From Desulfofundulus thermobenzoicus (GTDB lineage: Bacteria > Bacillota > Desulfotomaculia > Desulfotomaculales > Desulfovirgulaceae), in the NCBI RefSeq assembly GCF_009428905.1, contig NZ_WHYR01000004.1:1-64000 (forward strand): a stretch of DNA of 64,000 nucleotides, in the 5' to 3' direction. Below the pieces are notes generated by a model. That model saw only the letters and a list, made by a program, of their open reading frames with translations, searched no databases and was not told the origin of the DNA. A program made the position numbers and the translations under genes. Within the stretch, counting starts at the first letter, position 1; the number at the start of each line of letters is the position of its first letter. This document shows, one piece after another, positions 32,640 to 41,727 of the stretch.

Positions 32640-32891
32640 TTGTTGCCGGTATCCATCAACATTTTTTTCCTTAAGATAAACGTAATACAAACCGGTGCCG
32701 CCATTGGGGTGGGACAGAACTTTTTTCCCGATTGGACGGCCATCAGTAAATCGAATTCAGGGATCGGCTCCCAGTATGGGGATGCCAGTGATGTGGATGG
32801 GAGCAACATTGTTTTCGATGACAGCGATTTAACCGATATGCCCGTCTGCCAGCAGCGGCGCCTGCCGGTGAACATGGGGGAGGTGAAGTAA
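32640..32891 (+). CDS. Spore germination protein, GerPA/GerPF-like
   Basis: The protein of about 83 residues has the GerPA/PF core: a hydrophobic start (VSINIFFLKINVIQTGAAIGV), a glycine-rich middle with SKSNSGIGSQYGD, and the acidic NIVFDDSDLTDM segment. In Bacillus these coat-located proteins help germinants reach the inner membrane. TTG codons at 32640 and 32643 both follow GGGAGGCG at usable distances. The next gene is a paralogue starting at once, so the pair is an operon. The normal gerPABCDEF set is not present here. Confidence 0.65.
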   Translation: MLPVSINIFFLKINVIQTGAAIGVGQNFFPDWTAISKSNSGIGSQYGDASDVDGSNIVFDDSDLTDMPVCQQRRLPVNMGEVK

Positions 32892-33128
32892 ATGCCGGTG
32901 ATTTTCTTTCCGGTTCAGATCAACATGCTTGGTTTTAAAGTAAATACGATGGAACATAACTCTTCGATCAGCTTTGGCTCTTCCATAGTTACCGACCTGA
33001 GCGTGTTCACCAAGTCCAACACCAGTACGGGCGCCCAGAATGGCGATTTTCCCGCCAGTTTCTCCCTGGGGGCTTTGAATGATTCGGACATCTTTGATGC
33101 CACCCAGTCCAAAGGGAGCGTTATATAA
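32892..33128 (+). CDS. Spore germination protein, GerPA/GerPF-like (second copy)
   Basis: The 78-residue protein parallels the preceding gene: PVQINMLGFKVNTMEHNSSI, the STGAQNGDFPASFSLGALND middle, and the acidic-aromatic NDSDIFDATQSKG end that resembles the DPDIVDQ end of GerPF/GerPA. GGGGGAGGTGA precedes the ATG with good spacing and overlaps the end of the first copy. It probably forms a heteromer with it in the spore coat. No sporulation-sigma promoter was recognised with confidence. Confidence 0.65.
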   Translation: MPVIFFPVQINMLGFKVNTMEHNSSISFGSSIVTDLSVFTKSNTSTGAQNGDFPASFSLGALNDSDIFDATQSKGSVI

Positions 33129-33266
33129 AGACCGCGTTATTATGCATCACCCTCCATATGGGGTGCCGGTGCCCGTCCTGCCGGCGAACAGGACGTAGAG
33201 AACCGATGGTATTGCCGGGAACAAATCCGCCCGGCCATTTTTATTTATTTTTCAGGAAAACGGGTG

Positions 33267-33295
33267 TTGTATTATTATGCATTTAAATTTATAAT
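33267..33295 (+). promoter_or_regulatory. arg operon promoter overlapped by an ARG box
   Basis: TTGTAT and TATAAT are 17 bases apart, with +1 near 33302. The 18-bp stretch 33276-33293 (TATGCATTTAAATTTATA) matches the ArgR/AhrC box WNTGAATWWWWATTCANW at 10 of its 12 defined bases, ignoring the degenerate outer positions, and covers the spacer and -10. A bound arginine repressor would block RNA polymerase. Confidence 0.65.
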
Positions 33296-33355
33296 TATAA
33301 AGCAATCGGGTATGTAGCAGACCATTGATACTACCGTAAAGAAAGGAGTACACCG

Positions 33356-33385
33356 GTGACCGTAAGCCCGCCCCGGCGGGTTTAA
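33356..33385 (+). CDS. Nine-codon leader peptide with tandem Arg codons upstream of argC
   Basis: AAAGGAG is exactly seven bases before a GTG that opens a frame coding MTVSPPRRV and a stop, 19 bases before the argC ATG. This is the best ribosome site in the region; argC itself has almost none. The codons CGG CGG lie in the 3' arm of a 9-bp hairpin (33363-33371 with 33376-33384) that covers most of the frame. The arrangement resembles a translational attenuator, in which ribosome progress over Arg codons decides whether the argC start is reached by coupling. It is too short to prove by composition. Confidence 0.45.
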   Translation: MTVSPPRRV

Positions 33386-33404
33386 TCAATGCACCGGGCC
33401 GATT

Positions 33405-34445
33405 ATGGTTAAAGCGAGTGTCATTGGCGCCACCGGCTATGCCGGGGCCGAACTGGTCAGGTTGTTGAGCTCCCACCCGGCAGTGCAGCTGGTGGGCCTG
33501 ACCACCCAGAGTTATGCCGGCCAGGCCTTCTGGGAGGTTTATCCCCACCTTTACGGTTATGTGGATATAATCTGCCGGGAGCAGGATCTGCCGGCTTTGC
33601 TGGCGGAAAGCGACGTTGTTTTCACCGCCCTGCCCCACGGCCACGCCATGGCCGTGGCCCGGGAGGTGCTGCAGGCCGGCAGGGCACTGGTGGACCTGGG
33701 GGCCGACTTCCGCCTGCATGAGGTGCAGGTTTACCAGGACTGGTACCGGCTGGAGCATACGGCCCCGGAGCTGTTGCCCCGGGCGGTGTACGGCCTGCCG
33801 GAAATCCACCGGGAGAAAATCCGTTCCGCCCGCCTGGTGGCCAATCCGGGCTGTTATCCCACCTCGGCCATACTGGCCCTGGCCCCGCTCCTGAAAAGGG
33901 GCCTGGTAGATACGGATACCATAGTGATAGATTCTAAATCCGGTGTCTCCGGCGCCGGGCGGGGCCTGTCCCTGACCACCCATTACTGTGAAGTCAACGA
34001 AAGCATCAAGGCCTACGGGGTGGCCTCCCACCGCCATACCCCGGAGATGGAGCAGGAGCTGAGCGGCCTGGCCGGGAAAAGGGTGGTCATTTCCTTTACC
34101 CCCCACCTGACGCCCATGAACCGGGGTATTTTGAGCACCATTTATGCCCGGCTGCTCATGTCTTTGGGCCAGGAGGAAATTTTGAGCCTGTACCGGGAAT
34201 TCTACCGGGAGGCGAAATTTGTCCGGGTGTTGCCTGCCGGGATGCTGCCGGCCACCAAAATGGTGGTGGGTTCCAACCACTGTGACATCGGCCTGGTGGT
34301 TGATTCCCGCACCGGCCGGGTGGTGGTGGTGTCGGCCATTGACAACCTGATCAAGGGTGCTGCCGGACAGGCGGTGCAGAATATGAATATAATGTTCGGC
34401 CTGCCGGAGGATACGGGGCTGGCCGGTCCGGGTATGTACCCGTAA
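33405..34445 (+). CDS. argC: N-acetyl-gamma-glutamyl-phosphate reductase
   Basis: ArgC is the NADPH-dependent third enzyme of arginine synthesis and makes N-acetylglutamate semialdehyde. The 346-residue protein has the N-terminal dinucleotide loop GATGYAGAELVRLL and the catalytic Cys150 in NPGCYPTSAI; the C-terminal SNHCDIGLV is also typical. It is the first structural gene of the arg operon. Its ATG has only a poor ribosome site, so translation is probably coupled to the short leader frame just upstream. argJ follows after 85 bases. Confidence 0.96.
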   Translation: MVKASVIGATGYAGAELVRLLSSHPAVQLVGLTTQSYAGQAFWEVYPHLYGYVDIICREQDLPALLAESDVVFTALPHGHAMAVAREVLQAGRALVDLGADFRLHEVQVYQDWYRLEHTAPELLPRAVYGLPEIHREKIRSARLVANPGCYPTSAILALAPLLKRGLVDTDTIVIDSKSGVSGAGRGLSLTTHYCEVNESIKAYGVASHRHTPEMEQELSGLAGKRVVISFTPHLTPMNRGILSTIYARLLMSLGQEEILSLYREFYREAKFVRVLPAGMLPATKMVVGSNHCDIGLVVDSRTGRVVVVSAIDNLIKGAAGQAVQNMNIMFGLPEDTGLAGPGMYP

Positions 34446-34530
34446 TGTGACCGCAAGCACAACCGGCTTTGACGGTCGATCCTCCGGCGACCGGTAGCCG
34501 AAGTCCAACGACTGAAAAGGGGGTTTTATT

Positions 34531-35745
34531 TTGACCGGGCAATGGGAAGAAATTACCGGCGGTGTAACTGCGCCAGAGGGGTTCCTGGCCGCGGGGGTGG
34601 CCGCCGGCGTTAAATACAAGGGAAGGCGGGACCTGGCTTTAATTGTTTCCGAGGTTCCGGCCAGCGCGGCCGGGGTGTTTACCACCAACCTGGTAAAGGG
34701 CGCCCCGGTGCTGGTGACCATGGAGCGTATCTCCCGGGGGCGTGCCCGGGCCATAGTGGTGAACAGCGGCAATGCCAATACCTGCAACGGGGAACAGGGT
34801 ATCGTGGATGCCAGGGCCATGGCCATTGAGACGGCCCGGGTATTGAATATTCCCGAAGAGGATGTCCTGGTGGCCTCCACCGGGGTGATCGGATTGCCCC
34901 TGCCCATGGACCGCATCCTGCCGGGCATTGCGGCCGCTGCCCGGGAACTGGGACCGGACGGGGGGGCGGCGGCCGCCGAGGCCATCATGACCACCGACAC
35001 CGAGCCCAAGGAGGCGGCGGTGTCCCTCATCTTAAGCGGCCGCCGGGTGACCATAGGTGGTTGTGCCAAGGGTTCCGGGATGGTCCATCCCAGCATGGCC
35101 ACCATGCTCTGCTTTATCACCACCGATGCCGCCGTTCCGGCGTCCTGCCTGCAGGAAATGCTGCGCTACGCGGTTGACCGTTCTTTCAACATGATCAGTG
35201 TGGACGGGGATACCAGCACCAACGATATGGTCCTGGCCCTGGCCAATGGCCGGGCCGGTAACCCGGAAATCACCGCTGCCGGTCATGACTATTACCTTTT
35301 TCGGGACGCCCTGACTGCCGTATGCACCCGGCTGGCCCGGGCGGTGGCCGGGGACGGGGAGGGGGCCACCAAACTGCTGGAAGTGAAGGTGATCAACGCC
35401 CCCACGGAAAAGGACGCCCGCCTGGCCGCCCGGGCGGTGGTTTCTTCGGACCTGGTCAAGACGGCCATTTACGGCCGGGATGCCAACTGGGGGCGCATCA
35501 TCTGCGCCGCCGGTTACTCCGGAGCCCAATTCGACCCGGACCGGGTGGATATTTTCCTGGGAGACGTCCCGGTGGCCAAAAACGGTGCGGCCCTGCCCTT
35601 TGACGAGGAGGCGGCCGGGCAGGTGCTGGCGGGAGATGAGGTGAAGGTGCTGATCGATCTGCATGCCGGGGGGCATGAAGCCACGGCCTGGGGCTGCGAC
35701 CTGACCGAGGAATATATCAACATCAACGCCCACTACCGGACATAA
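34531..35745 (+). CDS. argJ: Glutamate N-acetyltransferase / amino-acid acetyltransferase
   Basis: ArgJ transfers the acetyl group from N-acetylornithine to glutamate; bifunctional forms also use acetyl-CoA. The 404-residue precursor contains the self-cleavage site before Thr191 in the context [13 protein letters not shown], which gives the alpha and beta chains, and ends with the usual [10 protein letters not shown]. The start is TTG with AAAAGGGGG seven bases upstream. No separate argA is present, which agrees with a bifunctional role. argB begins about ten bases downstream. Confidence 0.96.
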   Translation: MTGQWEEITGGVTAPEGFLAAGVAAGVKYKGRRDLALIVSEVPASAAGVFTTNLVKGAPVLVTMERISRGRARAIVVNSGNANTCNGEQGIVDARAMAIETARVLNIPEEDVLVASTGVIGLPLPMDRILPGIAAAARELGPDGGAAAAEAIMTTDTEPKEAAVSLILSGRRVTIGGCAKGSGMVHPSMATMLCFITTDAAVPASCLQEMLRYAVDRSFNMISVDGDTSTNDMVLALANGRAGNPEITAAGHDYYLFRDALTAVCTRLARAVAGDGEGATKLLEVKVINAPTEKDARLAARAVVSSDLVKTAIYGRDANWGRIICAAGYSGAQFDPDRVDIFLGDVPVAKNGAALPFDEEAAGQVLAGDEVKVLIDLHAGGHEATAWGCDLTEEYININAHYRT

Positions 35746-35755
35746 TGGGGGTGTC

Positions 35756-36646
35756 TTGTTGCTCAGCGCGCAGGAGAAGGCGGGCATCCTGGTGGAGGCC
35801 CTGCCCTACATAAAAAAGTTTTACGGCAAGACGGTGGTCATCAAATACGGCGGTCACGCCATGGTGGACTGCGAGTTGAAAAAAGCGGTATTGACCGACG
35901 TGGTCCTGATGAAATATGTGGGCATCCATCCGGTTATCGTCCACGGCGGGGGACCGGAAATTACGGCCATGCTCAAAAAGCTGGGCATTGAATCGCGCTT
36001 TGTGGGCGGCCTGCGGGTTACCGATGAGGCGACCATGGAGATTGTGGAAATGGTCCTGGCCGGCAAGCTCAATAAAGAAATCGTGGCCATGATCAACCGC
36101 TTCGGCGGCAAGGCCGTGGGCCTCTCGGGCAAGGATGCCTGCCTTTTGCAGGCGGTTAAAAAGCCGGGCAAGGTTTACCAGCCCGACGGGACGGTGGAAA
36201 TGGTGGATATCGGCTATGTGGGCCAGGTGAAAAAGGTGAACCCGGCCATTGTGGACACCCTGATCCGGGAGGGTTATATCCCGGTGGTTTCCCCGGTGGC
36301 CGTGGGCGCCGAGGGGGAAAGCTACAACGTCAACGCCGACACCGCCGCTGCGGAACTGGCCGTGGCCCTGAATGCCGACAAATTGATCATCCTGACCGAT
36401 GTGGAGGGTGTCCTGGAGGACAGGAATAACAGGGATTCCCTCCTGTCGGTTATCCGGGCGGATGATGTTCCCGATTTAATTGCCCGGGGAATTATTGAGG
36501 GCGGGATGATTCCCAAGGTGGAGTGCTGTACCGCCGCCCTTTACGGCGGCGTGAACACCACCCACATTCTGGACGGGCGGGTGCCCCACTCCATTTTGCT
36601 GGAAGTGTTTACGGATAAGGGCATCGGGACCATGGTGGTGCGGTAA
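35756..36646 (+). CDS. argB: Acetylglutamate kinase
   Basis: ArgB phosphorylates N-acetylglutamate and is the usual point of arginine feedback inhibition. The 296-residue amino-acid-kinase-fold protein has [10 protein letters not shown] at the N-terminus, VHGGGPEI for substrate binding, and ILTDVEGVL near residue 213. The N-terminal helix [18 protein letters not shown] is of the kind found in arginine-sensitive hexameric enzymes. Two TTG codons, 35756 and 35759, follow GGGGGTG; the second has the better spacing. argD follows after 51 bases with its own AAGGGAG site. Confidence 0.96.
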   Translation: MLLSAQEKAGILVEALPYIKKFYGKTVVIKYGGHAMVDCELKKAVLTDVVLMKYVGIHPVIVHGGGPEITAMLKKLGIESRFVGGLRVTDEATMEIVEMVLAGKLNKEIVAMINRFGGKAVGLSGKDACLLQAVKKPGKVYQPDGTVEMVDIGYVGQVKKVNPAIVDTLIREGYIPVVSPVAVGAEGESYNVNADTAAAELAVALNADKLIILTDVEGVLEDRNNRDSLLSVIRADDVPDLIARGIIEGGMIPKVECCTAALYGGVNTTHILDGRVPHSILLEVFTDKGIGTMVVR

Positions 36647-36697
36647 ATGACGGGTCACGGAACCTGATAGGGATATCTGGATGAAGGGAGTACAAAA

Positions 36698-37894
36698 ATG
36701 ACCGGTGCAGAGATAATCCAGTTAACCGATCAATATGTAATGCACACGTACGGGCGCCTGCCCCTGGCCCTGGTGCGGGGAGAGGGCGCCCGGGTGTGGG
36801 ATGCGGACGGGAAGGAATACCTGGACTTTGTGGCCGGCCTGGCCGTCTGCTCCCTGGGTCACTGCCACCCGGCGGTGGTGGAGGCCATAGCCGCCCAGGC
36901 CCGCACATTGATCCATGTTTCCAACCTCTATTACATTGAGCCCCAGGCCCGGCTGGCCAGGCTGCTGGTGGAGAATTCCTGCGGCGACCGGGTGTTTTTC
37001 TGCAACAGCGGCGCCGAGGCCAACGAGGCGGCCATCAAACTGGCCCGCAAGTACGGCAAGCTCCACGGCGGTCCGGAGAAATATGAGATTATCACCGCCC
37101 TGCAGTCCTTCCACGGCCGTACCCTGGCGGCCATCACCGCCACGGCCCAGCCCAAATACCAGCAGGGCTTCGAGCCCCTGCCGGCGGGCTTTAAATATGT
37201 ACCCTTCAACGATGTGGAAGCCCTTTCCCGGGCCGTGGATTCCCGCACCTGTGCCGTGCTTCTGGAGCCGGTGCAGGGTGAAGGCGGGGTGCATGTGGCC
37301 ACGCAGGCATTTTTAAAAACGGCCCGGGATCTCTGCCACCGCCACGGCGCGCTGCTAATTTTCGACGAGGTGCAGTGCGGCCTGGGGCGCACGGGCAAAT
37401 TCCTGGCCTACCAGCATTACGGCGTGGAGCCCGACATTTTCACCCTGGCCAAGGCCCTGGGCGGCGGCTTTCCCATTGGGGCCATGGTGGCCAGGGAAGA
37501 GGTGGCGGCAGCTTTTAAACCCGGGGATCACGCCTCCACCTTCGGCGGCAACCCCCTGGCCTGTGCTGCCGGCCTGGCGGCCATGGAGTACCTGCTGGGT
37601 GAGGGCGTGGTGGAAAACGCCGCCCGGGTGGGGGCTTACTTCCAGGAGCGCCTTTCGGAACTGGCGCACCGGTTCCCCTTCATCCGGGAGGTGCGCGGCC
37701 GGGGCCTGATGCTGGGGGTGGAGCTGTCCGTGGCAGGCAAAGAAATTGTGGACCGCTGCCGGGAACGGGGTCTTTTAATCAACTGTGTGGACGGCCACAT
37801 CCTGCGCTTCCTGCCCCCCCTGATCATCACCCCGGCCGATGTGGATGCAGCCATCGCCATCCTGTCCGGCGTCATGGGTGAGATAAAATGTTAG
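36698..37894 (+). CDS. argD: Acetylornithine aminotransferase
   Basis: This class III pyridoxal-phosphate aminotransferase of 398 residues converts N-acetylglutamate semialdehyde to N-acetylornithine. It has FFCNSGAEANEAAIKLAR, LIFDEVQCGLGRTG with the cofactor-binding Asp, and the Schiff-base lysine in FTLAKALGGGFPIGAM. The C-terminal arginine region (RFLPPLIIT) is also present. It is the fourth gene of the operon; a 149-base spacer separates it from argF, which is long enough for an internal promoter, although I could not identify one. Confidence 0.96.
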   Translation: MTGAEIIQLTDQYVMHTYGRLPLALVRGEGARVWDADGKEYLDFVAGLAVCSLGHCHPAVVEAIAAQARTLIHVSNLYYIEPQARLARLLVENSCGDRVFFCNSGAEANEAAIKLARKYGKLHGGPEKYEIITALQSFHGRTLAAITATAQPKYQQGFEPLPAGFKYVPFNDVEALSRAVDSRTCAVLLEPVQGEGGVHVATQAFLKTARDLCHRHGALLIFDEVQCGLGRTGKFLAYQHYGVEPDIFTLAKALGGGFPIGAMVAREEVAAAFKPGDHASTFGGNPLACAAGLAAMEYLLGEGVVENAARVGAYFQERLSELAHRFPFIREVRGRGLMLGVELSVAGKEIVDRCRERGLLINCVDGHILRFLPPLIITPADVDAAIAILSGVMGEIKC

Positions 37895-38043
37895 GGACAA
37901 CGCCGTGTCTTAAGCGCGTTGACCGCAATTATTACCCCCATTTTCAGGTAACCGGGCTTTTTACCAGGCCAGGCAGGAATGATGCATGTTTTTCTTGAAT
38001 TTAACGCAAGGTAAGTTAGCGTAAAAATAAGGGGCTGATGGGA

Positions 38044-38979
38044 GTGAGAGAACATTTTAAAGGCCGGGATCTCCTTTCCCTGCATGACTTCACGCCGGAA
38101 GAAATAAACACCATCCTGGACCTGGCCGCCGGGTTAAAGGACGGGCAAAAAAAGGGTAAACCCTGCTCCTGCCTGGCCGGCAAGACCCTGGGCATGATCT
38201 TTCAAAAGTCATCCACCCGCACCCGGGTTTCCTTTGAGGTGGGCATGTACCAGCTGGGGGGCTATGCCCTTTACCTCAATGCTGCCGACCTGCAGCTGGG
38301 CCGGGGGGAAACCATTGCCGACACCGCCCGGGTGCTCTCCCGCTACCTGGACGGCATCATGATCCGTACCTACGCCCAGTCCGATGTGGAGGAGCTGGCC
38401 CGTTACGCCGATATTCCGGTGATCAACGGGCTGACCGACCTGGAGCATCCCTGCCAGATTCTGGCAGACCTGTTGACCATCCGGGAGCACAAGGGCGGGC
38501 TGGCCGGACTGAAGCTGGCCTATGTGGGGGACGGCAACAATGTGTGCCACTCCCTGCTCTTTGGCTGCGCCAAAACGGGGATGCATATGAGTGTGGCCTC
38601 GCCCCCGGGTTACCAACCCCGGGCAGAGATTGTGGAAAAGGCCAAAACCGATGCTGCGGCCACCGGAAGCCGCATTGAAATTGCTACCGATCCGGTTGAA
38701 GCAGTCCGGGATGCCGATGTGGTGGTGACCGATGTCTGGGCCAGTATGGGCCAGGAGCGGGAGCAGGACGTGCGCCGGAAAATTTTTGCCCCCTACCAGG
38801 TAAACGAAGAGCTGGTACGCCATGCCAGGCCGGACTTTATCTTTTTACACTGCCTGCCCGCCCACCGGGGCGAAGAAGTGAGCGCACAGATCATCGACGG
38901 TCCCCACTCGGTGGTCTGGGACGAGGCCGAAAACCGGCTGCACGCCCAGAAGGCCGTGCTGGCCCTGGTGATGGGTTGA
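38044..38979 (+). CDS. argF: Ornithine carbamoyltransferase
   Basis: ArgF makes citrulline from ornithine and carbamoyl phosphate. The 311-residue protein has the carbamoyl-phosphate motif [14 protein letters not shown] and the [11 protein letters not shown] motif, and the ornithine-binding Cys lies in [13 protein letters not shown]. An ATG at 38038 is only three bases from AAGGGG, so the GTG at 38044 (nine bases) is preferred; the difference is two residues. No carAB genes are in the window. Confidence 0.95.
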   Translation: MREHFKGRDLLSLHDFTPEEINTILDLAAGLKDGQKKGKPCSCLAGKTLGMIFQKSSTRTRVSFEVGMYQLGGYALYLNAADLQLGRGETIADTARVLSRYLDGIMIRTYAQSDVEELARYADIPVINGLTDLEHPCQILADLLTIREHKGGLAGLKLAYVGDGNNVCHSLLFGCAKTGMHMSVASPPGYQPRAEIVEKAKTDAAATGSRIEIATDPVEAVRDADVVVTDVWASMGQEREQDVRRKIFAPYQVNEELVRHARPDFIFLHCLPAHRGEEVSAQIIDGPHSVVWDEAENRLHAQKAVLALVMG

Positions 38980-38985
38980 TTGATC

Positions 38986-39222
38986 ATGGAATGGTCGGTG
39001 ATACCGGTGGACCGGAGGAAGAAATCCCTGCGCAAACAATCCCGCCCGTCCCCCGGATGGCGGGTGCCCATCCTGCTGGCCCTCCTGGGCGGTGGGGGCA
39101 TTGTGGTGCTGGCTGTGATAAGCCGGGACTTTTCCCGCCTGCCCGTGCAGCTGGGCGCCTGGTTTACCGGCATATTCACAGGCTGGGCCATTGTCCTGTG
39201 GCTGTGGAGGCGAAGGGGATAA
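38986..39222 (+). CDS. Small two-span membrane protein in the arg operon
   Basis: The protein of about 78 residues has a basic N-terminus (VDRRKKSLRKQSRPSPGW) and two hydrophobic segments, VPILLALLGGGGIVVLAVIS and a second ending in TGWAIVLWLWRRR. It begins seven bases after the argF stop without a clear ribosome site, so it is probably translated by coupling. I recognise no family. Its place between argF and argG suggests co-expression with arginine synthesis but gives no function. Confidence 0.5.
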   Translation: MEWSVIPVDRRKKSLRKQSRPSPGWRVPILLALLGGGGIVVLAVISRDFSRLPVQLGAWFTGIFTGWAIVLWLWRRRG

Positions 39223-39243
39223 GTGGGGGCATAACGGGCAGAG

Positions 39244-39300
39244 AACATGATATTACAACATGATATTAGATGGAGTTACCCATGGGAACATTCGTTCCCA
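39244..39300 (+). repeat. Tandem repeat and palindrome in the argG leader
   Basis: AACATGATATTA occurs twice in tandem with a period of 13 bases (39244-39255, 39257-39268). It is followed by the perfect 7-bp inverted repeat TGGGAAC-ATTC-GTTCCCA (39283-39300), 45 bases before the argG ATG. These could be an operator or a leader hairpin. Confidence 0.5.
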
Positions 39301-39344
39301 ACATAAGGCATGAAAATCTATTTTCGAGGGAGGGATTGCTGAAA

Positions 39345-40550
39345 ATGAAAAAAGTAGTGCTGGCCTACTCCGGCGGGCTGGATACGTCCATCATCATTCC
39401 CTGGCTGAAGGAAAACTATGGTTATGAAGTGATTGCCATGGTGGCCGACCTGGGGCAGGGAGAGGAACTGGCCCCCCTGGAGGAAAAGGCCGTCAAAAGC
39501 GGGGCCAGCAAAATTTACATCGAGGATGTGAAAAGGGAATTTGTGGAGAATTACATCTTCCCCACCTTAAGGGCCGGCGCCATTTATGAGGGCAAGTATC
39601 TTCTGGGCACTTCCATGGCCCGCCCCCTGATTGCCAAAAAGCTGGTGGAGGTGGCGGAAAAGGAAGGGGCGATCGCTGTGGCCCACGGGGCCACGGGCAA
39701 GGGTAACGACCAGGTGCGCTTTGAACTGTGCGTAAAGGCGCTGAATCCGGACCTGAAAATCATCGCCCCCTGGCGGGAATGGGACATCCGTTCCCGGGAA
39801 GATGCCATTGATTACGCCCGGGCCCGGGGGATTCCCGTTCCCGTAACCAAAGAGCGGCCCTACAGCATGGACCGCAACATATGGCATTTAAGCCATGAAG
39901 GAGGGGATCTGGAGGATCCGTCCAGAGAACCTCCGGATGATGTGCTTTTGCTGACCACCCCCCCGGAAAAGGCTCCGGATGAGCCGGCTTACGTGGAAAT
40001 ATATTTTGAAAAGGGGAGGCCCCGCAGAATAAACGGCGAAGAGCCGGATCCCGTTTCCCTGGTGGAAAAATTAAACGCCCTGGGGGGCGCCAACGGCATC
40101 GGTATTGTGGATATGGTGGAAAACCGCCTGGTGGGGATGAAATCCCGGGGTGTATATGAAACCCCCGGCGGCACCATCCTGTACCTGGCTCACCGGGAGC
40201 TGGAGCTGCTGACCCTGGACCGGAGCACCCTCCATTTCAAAGAAATGGTGGCTGCCCGCTATGCCGAGCTGGTCTACGACGGTGTATGGTTCTCCCCGCT
40301 GCGGGAGGCTCTGGATGCTTTCGTGGACGTGACCCAGCGCACGGTTACCGGTACGGTGCGCCTGAAACTGTACAAGGGTAACTGCACACCGGCCGGAGTT
40401 ACTTCCCCCTATTCCCTTTACGATCCGGAGCTGGCCACCTTTGGCCGGGATGAGATCTATAACCAGGCCGATGCGGCCGGGTTCATCAACCTGTTTGGTT
40501 TGCCTTTAAAAGTGAGGGCGCTGATGGAGAAAAAGGCCGGCCTGCGCTGA
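39345..40550 (+). CDS. argG: Argininosuccinate synthase
   Basis: ArgG joins citrulline and aspartate with ATP to give argininosuccinate. The 401-residue protein opens with [20 protein letters not shown], the PP-loop of N-type ATP pyrophosphatases, and has [16 protein letters not shown] and [19 protein letters not shown]. An upstream ATG at 39270 would lengthen it by 25 residues, but GAGGGAGGG at 39326-39334 serves the ATG at 39345. argH, which normally follows, is absent; instead there is a gap of about 450 bases with repeats. Confidence 0.96.
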   Translation: MKKVVLAYSGGLDTSIIIPWLKENYGYEVIAMVADLGQGEELAPLEEKAVKSGASKIYIEDVKREFVENYIFPTLRAGAIYEGKYLLGTSMARPLIAKKLVEVAEKEGAIAVAHGATGKGNDQVRFELCVKALNPDLKIIAPWREWDIRSREDAIDYARARGIPVPVTKERPYSMDRNIWHLSHEGGDLEDPSREPPDDVLLLTTPPEKAPDEPAYVEIYFEKGRPRRINGEEPDPVSLVEKLNALGGANGIGIVDMVENRLVGMKSRGVYETPGGTILYLAHRELELLTLDRSTLHFKEMVAARYAELVYDGVWFSPLREALDAFVDVTQRTVTGTVRLKLYKGNCTPAGVTSPYSLYDPELATFGRDEIYNQADAAGFINLFGLPLKVRALMEKKAGLR

Positions 40551-41003
40551 TCCCAACAACCGGATTGGGACAAAAGCTTCCCAAAACACAAAAAGTTACA
40601 CCCGTCGTTCCGCTCCCGGACCTTTGGTTTCCCCCTTTGTGGTGGGAACAAAAGCTCCAAAAACACGAAAGCCATATACCCCCGGATCTGCCCCCGGACC
40701 CCTGACCTCGTTGGAACGAAAGGACGGAAAACACGCAAACACACACTGCCTTTACCGGTACCGCCTCCGGCGGTACCGGTCTTTCAGGGGGTCGTACCCC
40801 CGGAACTTTCGGGTACCGGTTACTGTTCCGGCAGATATGCATCTCTTGCGGCCCCCCTGCCCGTACCGGAGACGGGCCGTAAGAATCGCCCGGCCTCTTT
40901 TGAGGGTTAAATAAACCGGAAGCAGTCCTACCTTCCGGGGGAGGATCCCTTTGGCAAACCGGCAACGAACCTTTCCGGGACAAACCCGGTGCTTAAAGGG
41001 TTT
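40551..41003 (+). other. Repeat-bearing intergenic region after argG
   Basis: No gene is visible. Three loosely related A-rich units begin near 40569, 40647 and 40711: GGGACAAAAGCTTCCCAAAA, GGGAACAAAAGCTCCAAAAA and a shorter GGAACGAAAGGACGGAAAA. Each is followed by a CCCGGA-type GC-rich part. A perfect 12-bp stem lies at 40754-40780. The rest is rich in CCGG and TACCGG words. Confidence 0.45.
40754..40780 (+). terminator. Strong hairpin after argG
   Basis: ACCGGTACCGCC pairs perfectly with GGCGGTACCGGT around TCC, followed by CTTTC. It lacks a U-tract, so it may be a processing or barrier hairpin and not a Rho-independent terminator. Confidence 0.4.
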
Positions 41004-41249
41004 TTATACAACGGTTACCCTTTTCCGGTAGCGCTCGGGGTAATTTCCGGGCCGGTGGGGAAAGTTGCGCAGGGAGCGGATCACTTCTTCCCGGTCTTCC
41101 GTGGAGTCCAGGAGATGGAACAGGGTTTTCTCCCCCACAAAAACACTGCCTCCATCCCGGAACTGGATGTAATACTTGCTGGTGCCCGGGATGGGAATGG
41201 CTTTTATCCCCGCCTCCTGGAAAAACTTGATGGTTTGTGCCAGGGTCAT
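41004..41249 (-). CDS. Small hypothetical protein (81 aa)
   Basis: The product has an N-terminal helix TLAQTIKFFQEAGIKAI, a beta segment (YYIQFRDGGSVFVG) and a C-terminal charged helix, an alpha-beta layout typical of small conserved proteins of unknown role. GGAGGTGA lies six bases before the ATG at 41249, so the start is well supported and the five upstream codons are rejected. I do not recognise the family. It is convergent with the arg operon and stands alone. Confidence 0.65.
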   Translation of the reverse strand: MTLAQTIKFFQEAGIKAIPIPGTSKYYIQFRDGGSVFVGEKTLFHLLDSTEDREEVIRSLRNFPHRPGNYPERYRKRVTVV

Positions 41250-41264
41250 CGCCCTCACCTCCAA

Positions 41265-41727
41265 CGGGGGTTATAACACTGATCATATACATTTGCCCTG
41301 AAAAGAAAACCTTAATCCGGCAAATGGTGCAAATTACCGTTCCAGTGGGGATTGTGAAAAGTTAGCCTTTTCACAAGACAGGAGAAACAATGTTTTCCCG
41401 CCATTCTGAAACAATTTTCACTAAACAGTGCTGTTCCCTGGAGGAATACTTCACCCCGCTGTCATAACCCTTCCCCCCTTGCCGGGGACGCCTGCATAAT
41501 TCAAAAGTTAGCATGTATTCTGTAATTAATAATATCACATCAAATGGAAAAAACAAGAGGGTTTTGTGAAAAATAATACAAATTGCCACCGGCAGGCGGG
41601 CCTTTATTTAACCATAATTAGCCATTGATTTTAACTGAATCAACATAATTTGCAAAAGGGGTTTTCTGGTTGATGGAGAATTATTTAATGCCCGGTAGAA
41701 TTGTAAAAAGGTTAACGAGGTGGACAA
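41265..41727 (+). other. AT-rich intergenic region with a palindrome and a possible mini-gene
   Basis: About 460 bases. It includes the perfect 10-bp inverted repeat TTGTGAAAAG-N5-CTTTTCACAA (41352-41376). Right after it is a 25-codon frame with a good ribosome site (41390-41467). The remainder is AT-rich and probably holds the promoter of the phospholipase-like gene; no clear hexamer pair was chosen. Confidence 0.5.
41390..41467 (+). CDS. Possible 25-residue peptide
   Basis: AGGAG is five bases before an ATG that opens MFSRHSETIFTKQCCSLEEY and five further residues before a TAA. The site lies 13 bases after a 10-bp palindrome that could be its operator. The peptide has a Cys pair and no similarity I recognise. 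The evidence is only the ribosome site and the palindrome. Confidence 0.25.
   Translation: MFSRHSETIFTKQCCSLEEYFTPLS

Noticed and set aside
33252-35123. Open frame of 623 codons on the minus strand across argC and argJ
   Set aside because: It is antisense to two well-recognised genes, has the composition of a shadow frame in GC-rich DNA and no ribosome site.
39283-39300. LexA (SOS) operator in the argG leader
   Set aside because: The half-sites fit loosely, but there is no SOS gene here and it lies in a leader where a hairpin is as likely.
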